Of a stretch of 64,000 nt of DNA, positions 1-9,020 are shown one piece after another. Each line of letters begins with the position of its first letter. Position 1 is the first letter of the stretch. This DNA is from Pararhodobacter zhoushanensis (lineage in GTDB: Bacteria > Pseudomonadota > Alphaproteobacteria > Rhodobacterales > Rhodobacteraceae): assembly GCF_003990445.1 (NCBI RefSeq), contig NZ_REEZ01000004.1:124001-188000 (forward strand), given 5' to 3'. The notes beneath the pieces were generated by a model. The model was given only the letters and a program-made list of their open reading frames with translations, searched no databases and was not told where the DNA came from. A program made the position numbers and the translations under genes.

Positions 1-1
1 C

Positions 2-1012
2 AACCACGCGCAGGGCGTGGCCTTTGCCTGCCGCCACTTCGGCCGCAAAGGCGTGATCTACATGCCGGTGACGACACCCCGGCAAAAGATCGACAAGACG
101 CGGATCTTCGGCGGCGATTTCGTCGAGATCCGGCTGACCGGCGATTATTTCGATCAGGCACTCTCGGCCGCACAGGCGTTCTGCACCGAAGCGGGCGCGC
201 ATTTCCTGTCGCCCTTCGATGACGAAGACGTGATCGAAGGTCAGGCCAGCGTCGGCGTCGAGATTGTCGAGCAACTGGGCCGGATGCCCGACATGATCAT
301 CCTGCCCGTGGGCGGCGGCGGGCTGTCGTCAGGCGTAAAACGGTTCTTTGAGGGGCTGGGCGCGCAGGTCGCCTTTCGCTACGTCGAGCCGCTGGGCGGT
401 GCCAGCCTGACCGCCGCGCTGCAAGCGGGCGCGCCGGTGACGCTGCCCAAGGTTGACAGCTTCGTGGACGGCGCTGCCGTCGCCCGCATCGGCGCCCGCC
501 CGTTCGAGGCGCTGGCCGACGTGGACCCGGCGCATGTGCTGCTGGCCCCCGAGGATCGGATCTGCATCACCATGCTGGAGATGCTCAACGTCGAGGGGAT
601 CGTGCTGGAACCCGCGGGCGCGCTGTCGGTCGATGTCCTGCCCGATCTTGCCGATCAGATCGCGGGCAAGACGGTGGTTTGCCTGACCTCGGGCGGGAAT
701 TTTGACTTCGAGCGTCTGCCCGAGGTCAAGGAACGCGCCATGCGCTTCGCCGGGCACAAGAAATACTTCATCCTGCGCCTGCCCCAGCGCCCCGGCGCGC
801 TGCGAGATTTCCTTGAGATTCTGGGCCCTGACGACGATATCGCCCGGTTCGAATACCTCAAGAAATCGGCGCGGAACTTTGGCTCGGTGTTGATCGGGGT
901 CGAAACGACACGCGCCGACAACATCACGGCGCTCTTTACGCGGATGGAAACAGCGGGCTTCGATTTCCGCGATGTGACCATCGACGAAACGCTGGCGAAT
1001 TTTCTGGTTTAG
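2..1012 (+). CDS. ilvA: Threonine ammonia-lyase (threonine dehydratase), 5' end missing
   Basis: PLP-dependent deaminase converting threonine to 2-oxobutanoate, the first step of isoleucine synthesis in the cytoplasm. The reading frame is open from base 2 and begins with NHAQGVA, the conserved stretch after the PLP-region SGN of this family, so the real start lies before the window and roughly 70-80 residues are missing. A glycine-rich phosphate loop (VGGGG) is present. The last ~85 residues, from about KKYFILRLPQRPGALRDF, form the single ACT-like regulatory domain of the short threonine dehydratase type, implying allosteric control. The gene converges on an Hpt gene with only 5 bp between stop codons. 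Confidence 0.93.
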   Translation, partial: NHAQGVAFACRHFGRKGVIYMPVTTPRQKIDKTRIFGGDFVEIRLTGDYFDQALSAAQAFCTEAGAHFLSPFDDEDVIEGQASVGVEIVEQLGRMPDMIILPVGGGGLSSGVKRFFEGLGAQVAFRYVEPLGGASLTAALQAGAPVTLPKVDSFVDGAAVARIGARPFEALADVDPAHVLLAPEDRICITMLEMLNVEGIVLEPAGALSVDVLPDLADQIAGKTVVCLTSGGNFDFERLPEVKERAMRFAGHKKYFILRLPQRPGALRDFLEILGPDDDIARFEYLKKSARNFGSVLIGVETTRADNITALFTRMETAGFDFRDVTIDETLANFLV

Positions 1013-1028
1013 GCGGCTCAGGCCGCCT
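1011..1028. terminator. Short convergent hairpin between ilvA and the Hpt gene
   Basis: A perfect 7-bp stem, AGGCGGC / GCCGCCT with a TCAG loop, spans both stop codons. On the minus strand it is followed by an A/T-rich stretch rather than a clear T run. It could act as a weak bidirectional terminator. Confidence 0.45.
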
Positions 1029-1344
1029 GGCGCGACAGGCCGCTCACGAAGGCGGCGCGCGTGTCTTCAAACGACTGGATCAGCTCTGACAGCGTAACCT
1101 CGCCCCGGCGACCGGCCATCGCACTGTCTTCCCCACGCGCGCAGCGTGCGGCGAAATCCTGAAACCCAAGGTTCAACGCTGCGCCTTTGAGGAAATGCAG
1201 GTCTGCCGCCAGGGTTTGCAGATCGGCATCGACATCCACACGCGCGAGCCGGTCGCTGACTTCCTGCAGAAAGACCTCAACAATATCATCAAACCCATCG
1301 CCCACATCTGTGCGCAATTGGTTAACGTGCACCCAGTCGATCAT
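1018..1344 (-). CDS. Histidine phosphotransfer (Hpt) domain protein
   Basis: A 108-residue single-domain protein whose predicted four-helix bundle carries the Hpt signature HFLKGAALNLGF, with H50 as the likely phospho-acceptor. Such proteins shuttle phosphate between hybrid kinases and receivers; no kinase is adjacent. It is divergent from a receiver-PP2C protein 155 bp away, so the two may belong to one phosphorelay (inference from position only). ATG start with an AGGTG-like ribosome site upstream. Confidence 0.85.
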   Translation of the reverse strand: MIDWVHVNQLRTDVGDGFDDIVEVFLQEVSDRLARVDVDADLQTLAADLHFLKGAALNLGFQDFAARCARGEDSAMAGRRGEVTLSELIQSFEDTRAAFVSGLSRQAA

Positions 1345-1499
1345 GTCGGCACCTCACTCAGATCGTTTTTGACCGCATTTTTTATCTTCAACCTTTAAGA
1401 GAACACTAACGCAAAATGGCAAGAAAAAACAATTGCCGGTTTGAGCAGTTGTTAACCTTCTAGGCGGCAAAACTAGAGAACTGTCCTCAAAGGTGTCCC

Positions 1500-2774
1500 G
1501 TGCCCGCCTTCGCCCCAACATCCGACACGCTGCCGCTACCGGCGGTTTCCGACCAGGCGATTCAGCATGTTCTGATCGTGGATGACTCACGCGGGCAACG
1601 CATGGTGGTTGAGGCCGGGCTGCGCGGACGCGGGTTTATCGTGCACCACGCTGCCTCGGGGCAAGAGGCGTTGGCACTCTGCGCAGAGTTGCCGATTGAT
1701 CTGGTCCTGTCCGACTGGATCATGCCGGGCATCACCGGGATCGAGTTTTGCCGTGCCCTGCGGGCAACGCCGATGGATCGCTACGTCTACTTCATCCTGC
1801 TCACCTCGAAATCCGACAAGACGGCCGTAACCGAAGGGCTGGATGTCGGGGCCGATGACTTTCTGGCCAAACCCGTCGATCCCGGCGAATTGCGCGCGCG
1901 GATCAACGCCGGGGAACGCGTGCTGGCGATGGAACGCACCCTGCGCGGCAACAACGCTCTGCTCAGCGACACGCTGCACAAGCTGCGCGCGCTGTATGAC
2001 TCTCTCGACCGCGACCTGATCGAAGCGCGAAATCTGCAACAATCCTTGCTGCGCGAACGCGCTCATCAGTATGACACCGGCCAGATCAGCCTGATCCTGC
2101 GGCCCTCGGGGCATGTCGGCGGCGACATGGTCGGGTTTTTCGACATCTCGCCGGGGGTCGTCGGGCTTTATGCCTTTGACGTGTCAGGGCATGGCGTGAC
2201 CTCGGCCCTGTTGACCGCGCGGCTGTCGGGCCTGCTGTCCGGCGCTTCGCCCGACCACAACATCGCCATCACCATGGGCCCCGACGGCCCGATTGGTCGC
2301 CCGCCCGCCGATGTGGCCGATGCGATCAACAGGCTCATGCTGTCGGAAATCCAGACCGAGCGCTACGTGACGCTGATCTATGCCATCATCGACCGCCGCT
2401 CAGGTCTGGTGCGGATGGTACAGGCCGGGCATCCCCACCCGATCATCCAGCATCAGGACGGCAGTTGCACACAGCTGGGACACGGCGGCATGCCCGTCGG
2501 CCTGCTGGGGGATGCCAGCTATCATGAGATACAGGCAAAACTGATGCCCGGTGAGCGGCTGCTGCTGATCTCGGACGGCGTCACCGAATGCCCCAATGCG
2601 CGCGGCGATGAAATGGGCCAAGAGGGGCTTGAGGAAACGCTGCGCGACCTTGCGGCGCTCAGGGGCAATGCCTTGCTCAACGCCCTGATGTGGGATCTGG
2701 CCCGCTGGCACGGGTCCGAGGATTTCCCTGACGATGTCAGCTGCGCGCTGTTTGAATACATCGACCCGGGCTGA
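1500..2774 (+). CDS. Response regulator fused to a PP2C (SpoIIE/RsbU-type) serine phosphatase
   Basis: The 424-residue protein has an N-terminal receiver domain (about residues 22-135; LIVDDS, phospho-acceptor D72 in LSDW, K124 in AKP), a helical linker (about 135-190) and a C-terminal PP2C/SpoIIE phosphatase with metal-binding GGDM (207-210), DVSGHG (from 227) and a late ISDGVTE. Family members usually dephosphorylate an anti-sigma-factor antagonist in partner switching, or a similar phosphoserine target; no such target is encoded nearby. Start taken as the GTG at 1500, preceded by AAAGG; no in-frame ATG is better placed. The facing Hpt gene is a plausible phosphodonor. Confidence 0.88.
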   Translation: MPAFAPTSDTLPLPAVSDQAIQHVLIVDDSRGQRMVVEAGLRGRGFIVHHAASGQEALALCAELPIDLVLSDWIMPGITGIEFCRALRATPMDRYVYFILLTSKSDKTAVTEGLDVGADDFLAKPVDPGELRARINAGERVLAMERTLRGNNALLSDTLHKLRALYDSLDRDLIEARNLQQSLLRERAHQYDTGQISLILRPSGHVGGDMVGFFDISPGVVGLYAFDVSGHGVTSALLTARLSGLLSGASPDHNIAITMGPDGPIGRPPADVADAINRLMLSEIQTERYVTLIYAIIDRRSGLVRMVQAGHPHPIIQHQDGSCTQLGHGGMPVGLLGDASYHEIQAKLMPGERLLLISDGVTECPNARGDEMGQEGLEETLRDLAALRGNALLNALMWDLARWHGSEDFPDDVSCALFEYIDPG

Positions 2775-2780
2775 GCCCAC

Positions 2781-3554
2781 TTACTCGTTGCGCTGCAACC
2801 GCTCTTCGATCGCTTTCAGTCGCGCCAGCACTTCGTCCCGGTATTGATCGGTGCGGGCGTTGCTTTCCTCCTTATGCGCGTCCTGCATCGAGTTGACGAT
2901 CAGACCGACCAGCAAGTTGACCACCGCGAAAGTGGTGATCAGGATGAAAGGCACAAAGAACAGCCAGGCCTGCGGATGGATCTCCATCACCGGGCGCACG
3001 ATGCCCATCGACCAGCTTTCCAGCGTCATCACCTGAAACAGCGTATAGGCCGAGGCCCCCAGATCGCCGAACCAGTCAGGGAAGCTGGTGCCAAACAGGT
3101 TCGTCGCCAGCACCGAGCCGATGTAAAAGATCATCCCCATCAACAAGATGACCGAGCCCATACCGGGCAGCGCATTCACGAATCCCTCAACCACCCGGCG
3201 CAACGTCGGCGCAACCGAGATGACGCGCAACAGCCGCAAGACCCGCAGCGCGCGCAACACGCTGAGCGTCTGTGCGCCGGGGACCAGCGAGATCCCGACG
3301 ATCACAAAGTCAAAGATGTTCCAGCCCGAGCGGAAAAACTGACCGCGCAGCGCGAACAGCTTGGCAGCCAGCTCGGCCACAAAGATCGCCAGACACAGCG
3401 AATCGAGCGCCACCACCAGCGGCCCGGCGGTCGCCATGATCGTGGTCGACGTCTCCATCCCCAACAGGATGGCATTGATCAGGATCACCACCAGAATGGT
3501 GTTGCGCACGGCTGTGCGGTCCAGAAATGCCAGAATACGGTCGCGCGTTGTCAT
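2781..3554 (-). CDS. Bacterial voltage-gated sodium channel (NaChBac/NavAb type)
   Basis: A 257-residue single-domain six-helix channel subunit expected to form a homotetramer in the inner membrane. The voltage-sensor S4 carries arginines every third residue (R101, R104, R107, R110 in LRALRVLRLLRV). The pore loop reads TLFQVMTLESWSM, so the selectivity filter TLESWS (177-182) is the one seen in sodium-selective NavAb/NaChBac homologues. A charged, probably coiled-coil tail (about 225-257) matches the tetramerising C-terminus of this family. An upstream in-frame start would add 46 unrelated residues overlapping the next gene; ATG at 3554 keeps the normal N-terminus. It lies 16 bp downstream of the RNA methyltransferase gene, probably co-transcribed. 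Confidence 0.92.
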   Translation of the reverse strand: MTTRDRILAFLDRTAVRNTILVVILINAILLGMETSTTIMATAGPLVVALDSLCLAIFVAELAAKLFALRGQFFRSGWNIFDFVIVGISLVPGAQTLSVLRALRVLRLLRVISVAPTLRRVVEGFVNALPGMGSVILLMGMIFYIGSVLATNLFGTSFPDWFGDLGASAYTLFQVMTLESWSMGIVRPVMEIHPQAWLFFVPFILITTFAVVNLLVGLIVNSMQDAHKEESNARTDQYRDEVLARLKAIEERLQRNE

Positions 3555-3570
3555 GATGCCCTGCAGGTTT

Positions 3571-4788
3571 TCAGGCGATATGGGGCCACACGAAGCGCGC
3601 CGCAAGCTCCACATGCGCCGACCAGCGGAACTGATCCACCACCTGCACCCAGTCCAGCCGGTAACCCGCCTGCAGCAATGTGCGCGCGTCACGGGCGAAA
3701 GTCACCGGATTGCAGCTGACATGCGCGATTACCGGCACCTGCGCGCGCGCCAGCTCGGCGATCTGCGCCTCGGCCCCGGCGCGCGGCGGGTCGATCACAA
3801 CCGCGTCAAACTTTGCCAGCTCGTCGGGCAGCAGTGGGCGGCGGAACAGATCGCGCGCCTCGGTGGTCACGCGTTTCAGGCCACTGGCATTGCGCCAGCC
3901 GTGGTTCAGGGCGTCCAGCATCGGCGCTGATCCTTCAACCGCGTGAACCTCGGCGGTTTCGGCAAGGGGCAGCGCGAAGGTGCCGCAGCCGGCGAAAAGA
4001 TCGGCGACCCGTTTGGCGCTGCCGACCGCCTCCACCACCGCAGCACGCAGCGCGCTCTCGCCCTGCGGCGTAGCCTGCAAGAAAGCCCCCGGTGGCGGCG
4101 AGACACGCGCGCGGCCCATGGCCAGCGTCGGCGGGGCTTCTTGCAGCAGCACCTCACCATTCCACGCCAGCCGCGCCAAGCCATGCGCCCCGGCGATCTG
4201 TGGCACGGCGATGCGCAGCGCGGTGTCCAGTGGCTTGCCATCCTCGACGGCCGCCTCGATCCCTTCGGCAAAGCGCGTCACGGTCAGCCGCATCTCGCCC
4301 TTGCGCGAGCCGCCTTCGACCACCAGCGCCTCAAGCGCCGGGATCACGGCGATCAGCGCCGGGTCCAGCAGGGTGCAGCCCGGAATCGCCGTCACCGTGC
4401 CCGAGGCGCGCCCGTGGAACCCCACCAGCGCCCCCGACTTCAGCCGCCGCCCGGTCAACGTCGCCCGGCGGCGCGTGGCAGCGGGCGAGGTGACGGTGGG
4501 TCGGAACGCCGCCTCAAGCCCCTGCGCGGTCAGCGCCTGCCGGACCACGCCGGTCTTCCACTCTTCAACAAAATCATCACGCGCGTGTTGCAGCGAGCAG
4601 CCGCCGCAGGCCTTGTAATGCGCGCAGGGCGCAGCGACCCGCTGGGCCGAGGGCGTCAGGATCTTCGGCTGCGCAATGCGCCCCTCGACCGCCTCACCCG
4701 TCACCTCTTCTCCGGGCAGCGCGCGGGCGACGACTACGCCGGGGGCCACACCCTCGGCCCGCAAGTTCAGACGTTCAATGGTAATCAT
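3571..4788 (-). CDS. Class I SAM-dependent RNA m5U methyltransferase, TrmA/RlmD (RumA) family
   Basis: A 405-residue methyltransferase of the COG2265 group, which methylates C5 of a uridine in rRNA or tRNA. It keeps the Fe-S cluster cysteines (C55, C61 and C64 in CGGCSLQH, plus a later one in IPGCTL), the SAM-binding DLFAGCGTFALPLAE motif, and the catalytic motifs DPPRAG and SCNP, the latter holding the nucleophilic cysteine. The N-terminal TRAM domain looks short. The rRNA or tRNA target cannot be decided from sequence alone. ATG at 4788 overlaps the upstream VOC stop (ATGA). Confidence 0.88.
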   Translation of the reverse strand: MITIERLNLRAEGVAPGVVVARALPGEEVTGEAVEGRIAQPKILTPSAQRVAAPCAHYKACGGCSLQHARDDFVEEWKTGVVRQALTAQGLEAAFRPTVTSPAATRRRATLTGRRLKSGALVGFHGRASGTVTAIPGCTLLDPALIAVIPALEALVVEGGSRKGEMRLTVTRFAEGIEAAVEDGKPLDTALRIAVPQIAGAHGLARLAWNGEVLLQEAPPTLAMGRARVSPPPGAFLQATPQGESALRAAVVEAVGSAKRVADLFAGCGTFALPLAETAEVHAVEGSAPMLDALNHGWRNASGLKRVTTEARDLFRRPLLPDELAKFDAVVIDPPRAGAEAQIAELARAQVPVIAHVSCNPVTFARDARTLLQAGYRLDWVQVVDQFRWSAHVELAARFVWPHIA

Positions 4789-5207
4789 GCGCTGGGTACC
4801 GCTGGTGAAAAGGCATAGCCTTCGGGCGACAGGATCGTCGCTTCGCGCAGGCCATGCGGTTTGTCGGCGGGCGGCTCCACAACCGTTCCTCCATGCGCCT
4901 CGGCGCGCGAAACCGCCACGTCAGGGTCGATTCCGAACAGATACAGCTGCGCCCCCGCCCCGCGCGGCGGGTTCTCGGGCAGCAGATCGTGCAGCGGATG
5001 CCGGGCGAAGGTGGCGTCCGAATGCAGCTGGATCAACACCTCCCCGTGCCGCACCAGCGCAAAGTCATCCGACAGCCGATGGATGCCAAGACCGAATACC
5101 CCGGCCAGAAACGCCGCCATCCCGCGCACATCGCGGCACAACAGGTTCACGCCCAGCCCGCTCAGGCTGCGCCCGAACGCTGCCGCATCGACCGTCTCCA
5201 GATCCAT
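4785..5207 (-). CDS. VOC (glyoxalase/bleomycin-resistance fold) family protein
   Basis: A 140-residue protein with the beta-alpha-beta-beta-beta repeats of the vicinal oxygen chelate superfamily, with stretches such as GVNLLCRDVRGMAAFLAGVFGL and GAGAQLYLFGIDPDVAVSRAE interleaved as in one VOC monomer. Substrate unknown. Its ATG at 5207 overlaps the ABC transporter stop as TGATG; a GTG one codon earlier (5210) is an equal alternative. It appears to be the last-but-one gene of an ABC-VOC-methyltransferase-channel run. Confidence 0.72.
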   Translation of the reverse strand: MDLETVDAAAFGRSLSGLGVNLLCRDVRGMAAFLAGVFGLGIHRLSDDFALVRHGEVLIQLHSDATFARHPLHDLLPENPPRGAGAQLYLFGIDPDVAVSRAEAHGGTVVEPPADKPHGLREATILSPEGYAFSPAVPSA

Positions 5208-7072
5208 CACGCCTCTTCGTCCTCATCCACGCCTAGAAACCCGCCCGACTGCCGCGCCCAGAACCGCGCATAGCGGCCGTCTGAGGCGAGCAGCTCTTCA
5301 TGCGTGCCTTCCTCGACGACATGGCCTTCGTCAAGCACGATGATGCGGTCCATCTTGGCAATCGTGGACAAACGGTGCGCGATGGCCAGCACGGTCTTGC
5401 CGGTCATCACCTGCGTCAGCGCCTCCTGGATCTGCGCCTCGACCTCGCTGTCCAGCGCGCTGGTCGCCTCGTCCAGCACCAGAATAGGCGCGTCCTTCAG
5501 GAACGCCCGCGCCAGCGCGATCCGCTGCCGCTGACCACCCGACAGCCGCACGCCGCGCTCACCCAGATGTGCCTCGAACCCCTCGCGGCCCGCATTGTCG
5601 CGCAGCTGCGGGATGAACTCATGCGCTTCGGCGGCGCGGGCGGCGGCATGGACCTCGGCCTCGGTCGCGTCGGGGCGGCCATAGCGGATGTTGTCGCGGG
5701 CCGAGCGGTTGAACATCGCCGTGTCCTGCGTGACCATGCCGATCTGGCGGCGCAGGCTTTCTTGCGTGACGCTTTTCACGTCGATCCCGTCGATCCGAAC
5801 CGCGCCCTTTTCGGTGTCATAGAGCCGCAATAGCATCGACACCAACGTCGATTTCCCCGCACCCGAGGCCCCCACGATCCCGATCCGCTCCCCGGGCCGG
5901 ATCGTCAGGTTCAACCCGTCCACACCGCCCGAGCGCCGCCCATAGGCAAAGCTCACATCGTCGAACTGGATCTCACCCAGCACCGGCGGCATCACCGTCG
6001 CGCCCTCGGCATCACGCAACGCATGCGGCGCGGTCAGGGTGCGCACGCCATCCTCGACCTCGCCCAGATTGGCATAAATGCCCATCAGCGTGAAACTGAC
6101 CCAACCGGTCATCTGCGCCAGCCGGATCGACACCGTCCCCGCCGCCACGATGTCCCCGGTCGTGGCGGTCCCGAGCGTCCACAGCCACAAGGTGCCCCCC
6201 ACCAGCGCCACGGGCAGCACCCCGGCAACCAGCATCAGGCAAATGCGGAACGTCGCCGAGACCCGGCCATAGCCCAACACCCGGTCGCGGTAGGTGTGCA
6301 TGGCATCCAGCGCGTTGCGGTCCTCAAAGCTGGCATGGGCGAACAGCTTCACGGTGCGGATGTTGGTGATCGTGTCCACCACCTGCCCCGTCACCATCGC
6401 CCGCGCCCCCGCCCGCGCCGAGGCGCGCTTGCGGATATGCGGAATGAACAGACGGATCAGCATCAGATACAGCACCGCCCAGACCGCCAGCCCCAGCCCC
6501 AGCCGCCAGTCAATCGCCCCCATCAGCGCGGCGGAGGCGGCCAGCGACGACAGCGCGAAGGCGACGGTGTTGATGCTCTCGCTCACCACCTCGGTCAGCG
6601 CACGCGCGGTCTGGATCTGCTTTTGCGCGATGCGCCCGGCGAAATCATTGTCGAAAAAGCCGATGTCCTGACCCATCGTCCAGCGGTTCAGCCGCGACAA
6701 CACCAACGGGTCGATGTTGGGCGCAATGGTCAGAAAGTTGGCAGCGCTGTTCAGGCCAAAGGCCAGCGGGCGCAGCAACAAGAAGAACCCGGCAAAACCC
6801 AGCAACATCAGCCAGTTGTCGGCAAAGAACGTCGCCACCTGCCCGCCCGTCGCCGCGTCGATCACCGCGCCCATGACCAGCGCCGCCAGCACTTCGGTCA
6901 CACCCCCGGCGGCCGAGATCACCGTGGCAATCCAGATCCCCTTCCACGCGCCGCTCAGCGCCCAGCGCACAAAGGACCACAGCGCGCGTGGCGGGGCGCC
7001 CTCGGCGGCGCGAAACGGGTTGATCAGGGTCGAAAGTGCCATATGTGCCGCGCGAAATCCGCGCCCTTTCAT
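5207..7072 (-). CDS. ABC exporter half-transporter (membrane and ATPase domains fused)
   Basis: A 621-residue MsbA/multidrug-type half-transporter: N-terminal six-helix exporter domain (about 30-340) followed by an ATPase with Walker A GASGAGKST, signature LSGGQRQRIALA, Walker B ILVLDEATSALD and a switch histidine in AHRLST. It is paired with a similar gene directly upstream on the same strand, so the two probably form a heterodimer exporting a lipid or hydrophobic compound; the cargo cannot be read from sequence. ATG at 7072 gives the longest form; ATG at 7042 (before ALSTLINPF) is a reasonable alternative. Confidence 0.9.
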   Translation of the reverse strand: MKGRGFRAAHMALSTLINPFRAAEGAPPRALWSFVRWALSGAWKGIWIATVISAAGGVTEVLAALVMGAVIDAATGGQVATFFADNWLMLLGFAGFFLLLRPLAFGLNSAANFLTIAPNIDPLVLSRLNRWTMGQDIGFFDNDFAGRIAQKQIQTARALTEVVSESINTVAFALSSLAASAALMGAIDWRLGLGLAVWAVLYLMLIRLFIPHIRKRASARAGARAMVTGQVVDTITNIRTVKLFAHASFEDRNALDAMHTYRDRVLGYGRVSATFRICLMLVAGVLPVALVGGTLWLWTLGTATTGDIVAAGTVSIRLAQMTGWVSFTLMGIYANLGEVEDGVRTLTAPHALRDAEGATVMPPVLGEIQFDDVSFAYGRRSGGVDGLNLTIRPGERIGIVGASGAGKSTLVSMLLRLYDTEKGAVRIDGIDVKSVTQESLRRQIGMVTQDTAMFNRSARDNIRYGRPDATEAEVHAAARAAEAHEFIPQLRDNAGREGFEAHLGERGVRLSGGQRQRIALARAFLKDAPILVLDEATSALDSEVEAQIQEALTQVMTGKTVLAIAHRLSTIAKMDRIIVLDEGHVVEEGTHEELLASDGRYARFWARQSGGFLGVDEDEEA

Positions 7073-7080
7073 CTTGTCTC

Positions 7081-7131
7081 AAATACTCCGGGGGGTGAGC
7101 CCGGCACGGGCGAGGGGGGCTGGCCCCCCTC
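7081..7131. repeat. Two-hairpin intergenic repeat, copy 1
   Basis: The element has a G-rich leader (7081-7098), a first stem GCCCG-GCA-CGGGC (7099-7111) and a second perfect stem GAGGGGGGC-TG-GCCCCCCTC (7112-7131). The copy at 19031-19084 shares 16 of 18 leader bases, the same GCA loop and the identical second stem. Here it lies between the two ABC genes and could attenuate read-through or stabilise an mRNA end. Confidence 0.7.
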
Positions 7132-7136
7132 CCTTT

Positions 7137-8972
7137 TTAGTCATCGGTGCCGATGAACCCGCCGGACTGCCGCTCCCAGAACCGCGCATAAAGCCCGCCC
7201 TGCGCCAGCAGTTCAGCGTGGTTGCCCTCTTCGACAACCCGCCCGTCATCCAGCACCACGATCCGGTCCATCCGGGCGATGGTCGACAGCCGGTGCGCGA
7301 TGGCAATCACCGTCTTGCCCTCCATCATCCCGTAGAGTGTCTCCTGGATCGAGGCCTCGACCTCGCTGTCCAGCGCGCTGGTCGCCTCGTCCAGCACCAG
7401 CACCGGCGCGTCTTTCAGGATCACCCGGGCAATGGCGATCCGCTGGCGTTGCCCGCCGGACAGCTTCACCCCGCGCTCGCCGACGCGCACGTCATAGCCG
7501 GTGCGCCCCTCGGCATCGCCCAGCGCCTCGATGAAGTCATGCGCCTCGGCCCGCTTGGCGGCCTCGATCATCTCGGCCTCGGTCGCGTCGCCCCGGCCGT
7601 ACAGGATGTTCTCACGCACCGAGCGATGCAGCAGCGCGGTGTCCTGCTGGACCATGCCGATCTGCGCGCGCAGGCTGTCTTGCTGCACATGGGTAATGTC
7701 CTGCCCGTCGATCAGAATGCGCCCGCCCTCAGGGTCATAAAACCGCAAAAGCAGCTTGACGAGGGTCGATTTCCCCGCGCCCGATCTCCCGATAACGCCG
7801 ATCTTCTCGCCCGGTTTGATGGTCAGCGACAGCGCCTGCAACCCGCCCGAGCCGCGCCCGTAATGGTGGCTCACGTTGTCCAGCTCGATCTTGCCATCCG
7901 CAAACACCAGCGGCTTGGCCCCCGGCACGTCGGTCAGGCTGATCGGCTGGGCGATGGTTTCCATCCCCTCGGCCACGACCCCCATGTTGCGGAAGAACGA
8001 ACTGACGGCCCACATCAGCCAGCCGGTCATCGCATTCAGCCGCAGCACCAGAGCCGAGGCTGCCGCGACGATCCCGACACTGGCCGCCCCCGTCGACCAC
8101 AGCCACAGGCCCCAGCCCACGACCGACACGATCAGCAGCCCGTTGAGCGTCACCAGACACAGGTCCATGATGGTAAACAGCCGCATCTCGCGGTTGAAGG
8201 TCTGACGCGCGTTCTCGATCGCTTCGCGGGCATGGTCGAATTCCAGCTCTTGCTGGGCGAACAGCTTGACCGAGTGGATGTTGGAATAGGCATCCACCAC
8301 CCGCCCGTTCACCGCACTGCGCGCGTCCGAAGCCGCCATCGACGCCGGCCCAATCCGCTTCACGGTCCAGCGCACCAGCATCAGGTACAGCGCCAGCCAG
8401 ACGAGCAGCGGCAGCAGTAACTGCACATCGGCTCCGGCCAACAGCACCCCCGCGCCGATGATATAGGCCACGGAATAGGTCAGTGCGTCGAAGATCTGGA
8501 ACACCGCCTCGCCTGCGGCGGGGGGTGTTTGCATGATCCGGTTGGCGATGCGCCCGGCAAAGTCGTTCTCGAACCAGCCGACGGATTGCCGCATCACCTG
8601 CCGGTGCGCGCGCCAGCGGATCAACGTGCCAAAGTTCGGCAGGATGGCGTTGTTGATCAGACCGACATCGATGGCCTGCATCACTGGCCGGATCAGCAGC
8701 AAGAACAGCGCGGCCAATAGCAGCTCCAGCGCATGCGTCTGCCAGAAGCTGGCCGCATCGCTGGTCCCCATAAGATCGACCACGCGTCCCAGATACCACA
8801 AGAGCCCGGTCTCGGCGAAGGCAACCAGCATCGAGGCAATGATCGTGACCACGAAAACCTTGCGGAACGGTCGCGCGTATTCCAGCAGGAACGGCAGCAG
8901 TTTCCGCGGCGGCGTGTCGTCCTGACGATAGGCGACATACGGGTCAACGAGGGTCTCGAAAAACTTAAACAC
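7137..8972 (-). CDS. ABC exporter half-transporter, upstream partner
   Basis: A 611-residue exporter with the same domain order as its downstream neighbour: transmembrane domain (about 20-340), then an ATPase with Walker A GRSGAGKST, signature LSGGQRQRIAIA and Walker B VLVLDEATSALD. The start is a GTG at 8972 (FKFFETLVDPYVAYRQDD follows). Only 64 bp, occupied by a hairpin repeat, separate it from the second gene, consistent with a two-gene heterodimeric exporter. Cargo unknown. Confidence 0.9.
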   Translation of the reverse strand: MFKFFETLVDPYVAYRQDDTPPRKLLPFLLEYARPFRKVFVVTIIASMLVAFAETGLLWYLGRVVDLMGTSDAASFWQTHALELLLAALFLLLIRPVMQAIDVGLINNAILPNFGTLIRWRAHRQVMRQSVGWFENDFAGRIANRIMQTPPAAGEAVFQIFDALTYSVAYIIGAGVLLAGADVQLLLPLLVWLALYLMLVRWTVKRIGPASMAASDARSAVNGRVVDAYSNIHSVKLFAQQELEFDHAREAIENARQTFNREMRLFTIMDLCLVTLNGLLIVSVVGWGLWLWSTGAASVGIVAAASALVLRLNAMTGWLMWAVSSFFRNMGVVAEGMETIAQPISLTDVPGAKPLVFADGKIELDNVSHHYGRGSGGLQALSLTIKPGEKIGVIGRSGAGKSTLVKLLLRFYDPEGGRILIDGQDITHVQQDSLRAQIGMVQQDTALLHRSVRENILYGRGDATEAEMIEAAKRAEAHDFIEALGDAEGRTGYDVRVGERGVKLSGGQRQRIAIARVILKDAPVLVLDEATSALDSEVEASIQETLYGMMEGKTVIAIAHRLSTIARMDRIVVLDDGRVVEEGNHAELLAQGGLYARFWERQSGGFIGTDD

Positions 8973-9020
8973 GGGCGCCGGTCCTTCACTTGTGAAGGCA
9001 ATCTAGGCCGCGCGCCGGGG

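Noticed and set aside
3943-4818. 291-codon open frame on the plus strand
   Set aside because: Antisense to the m5U methyltransferase; arginine- and proline-rich, no domain, typical of GC-rich shadow frames.
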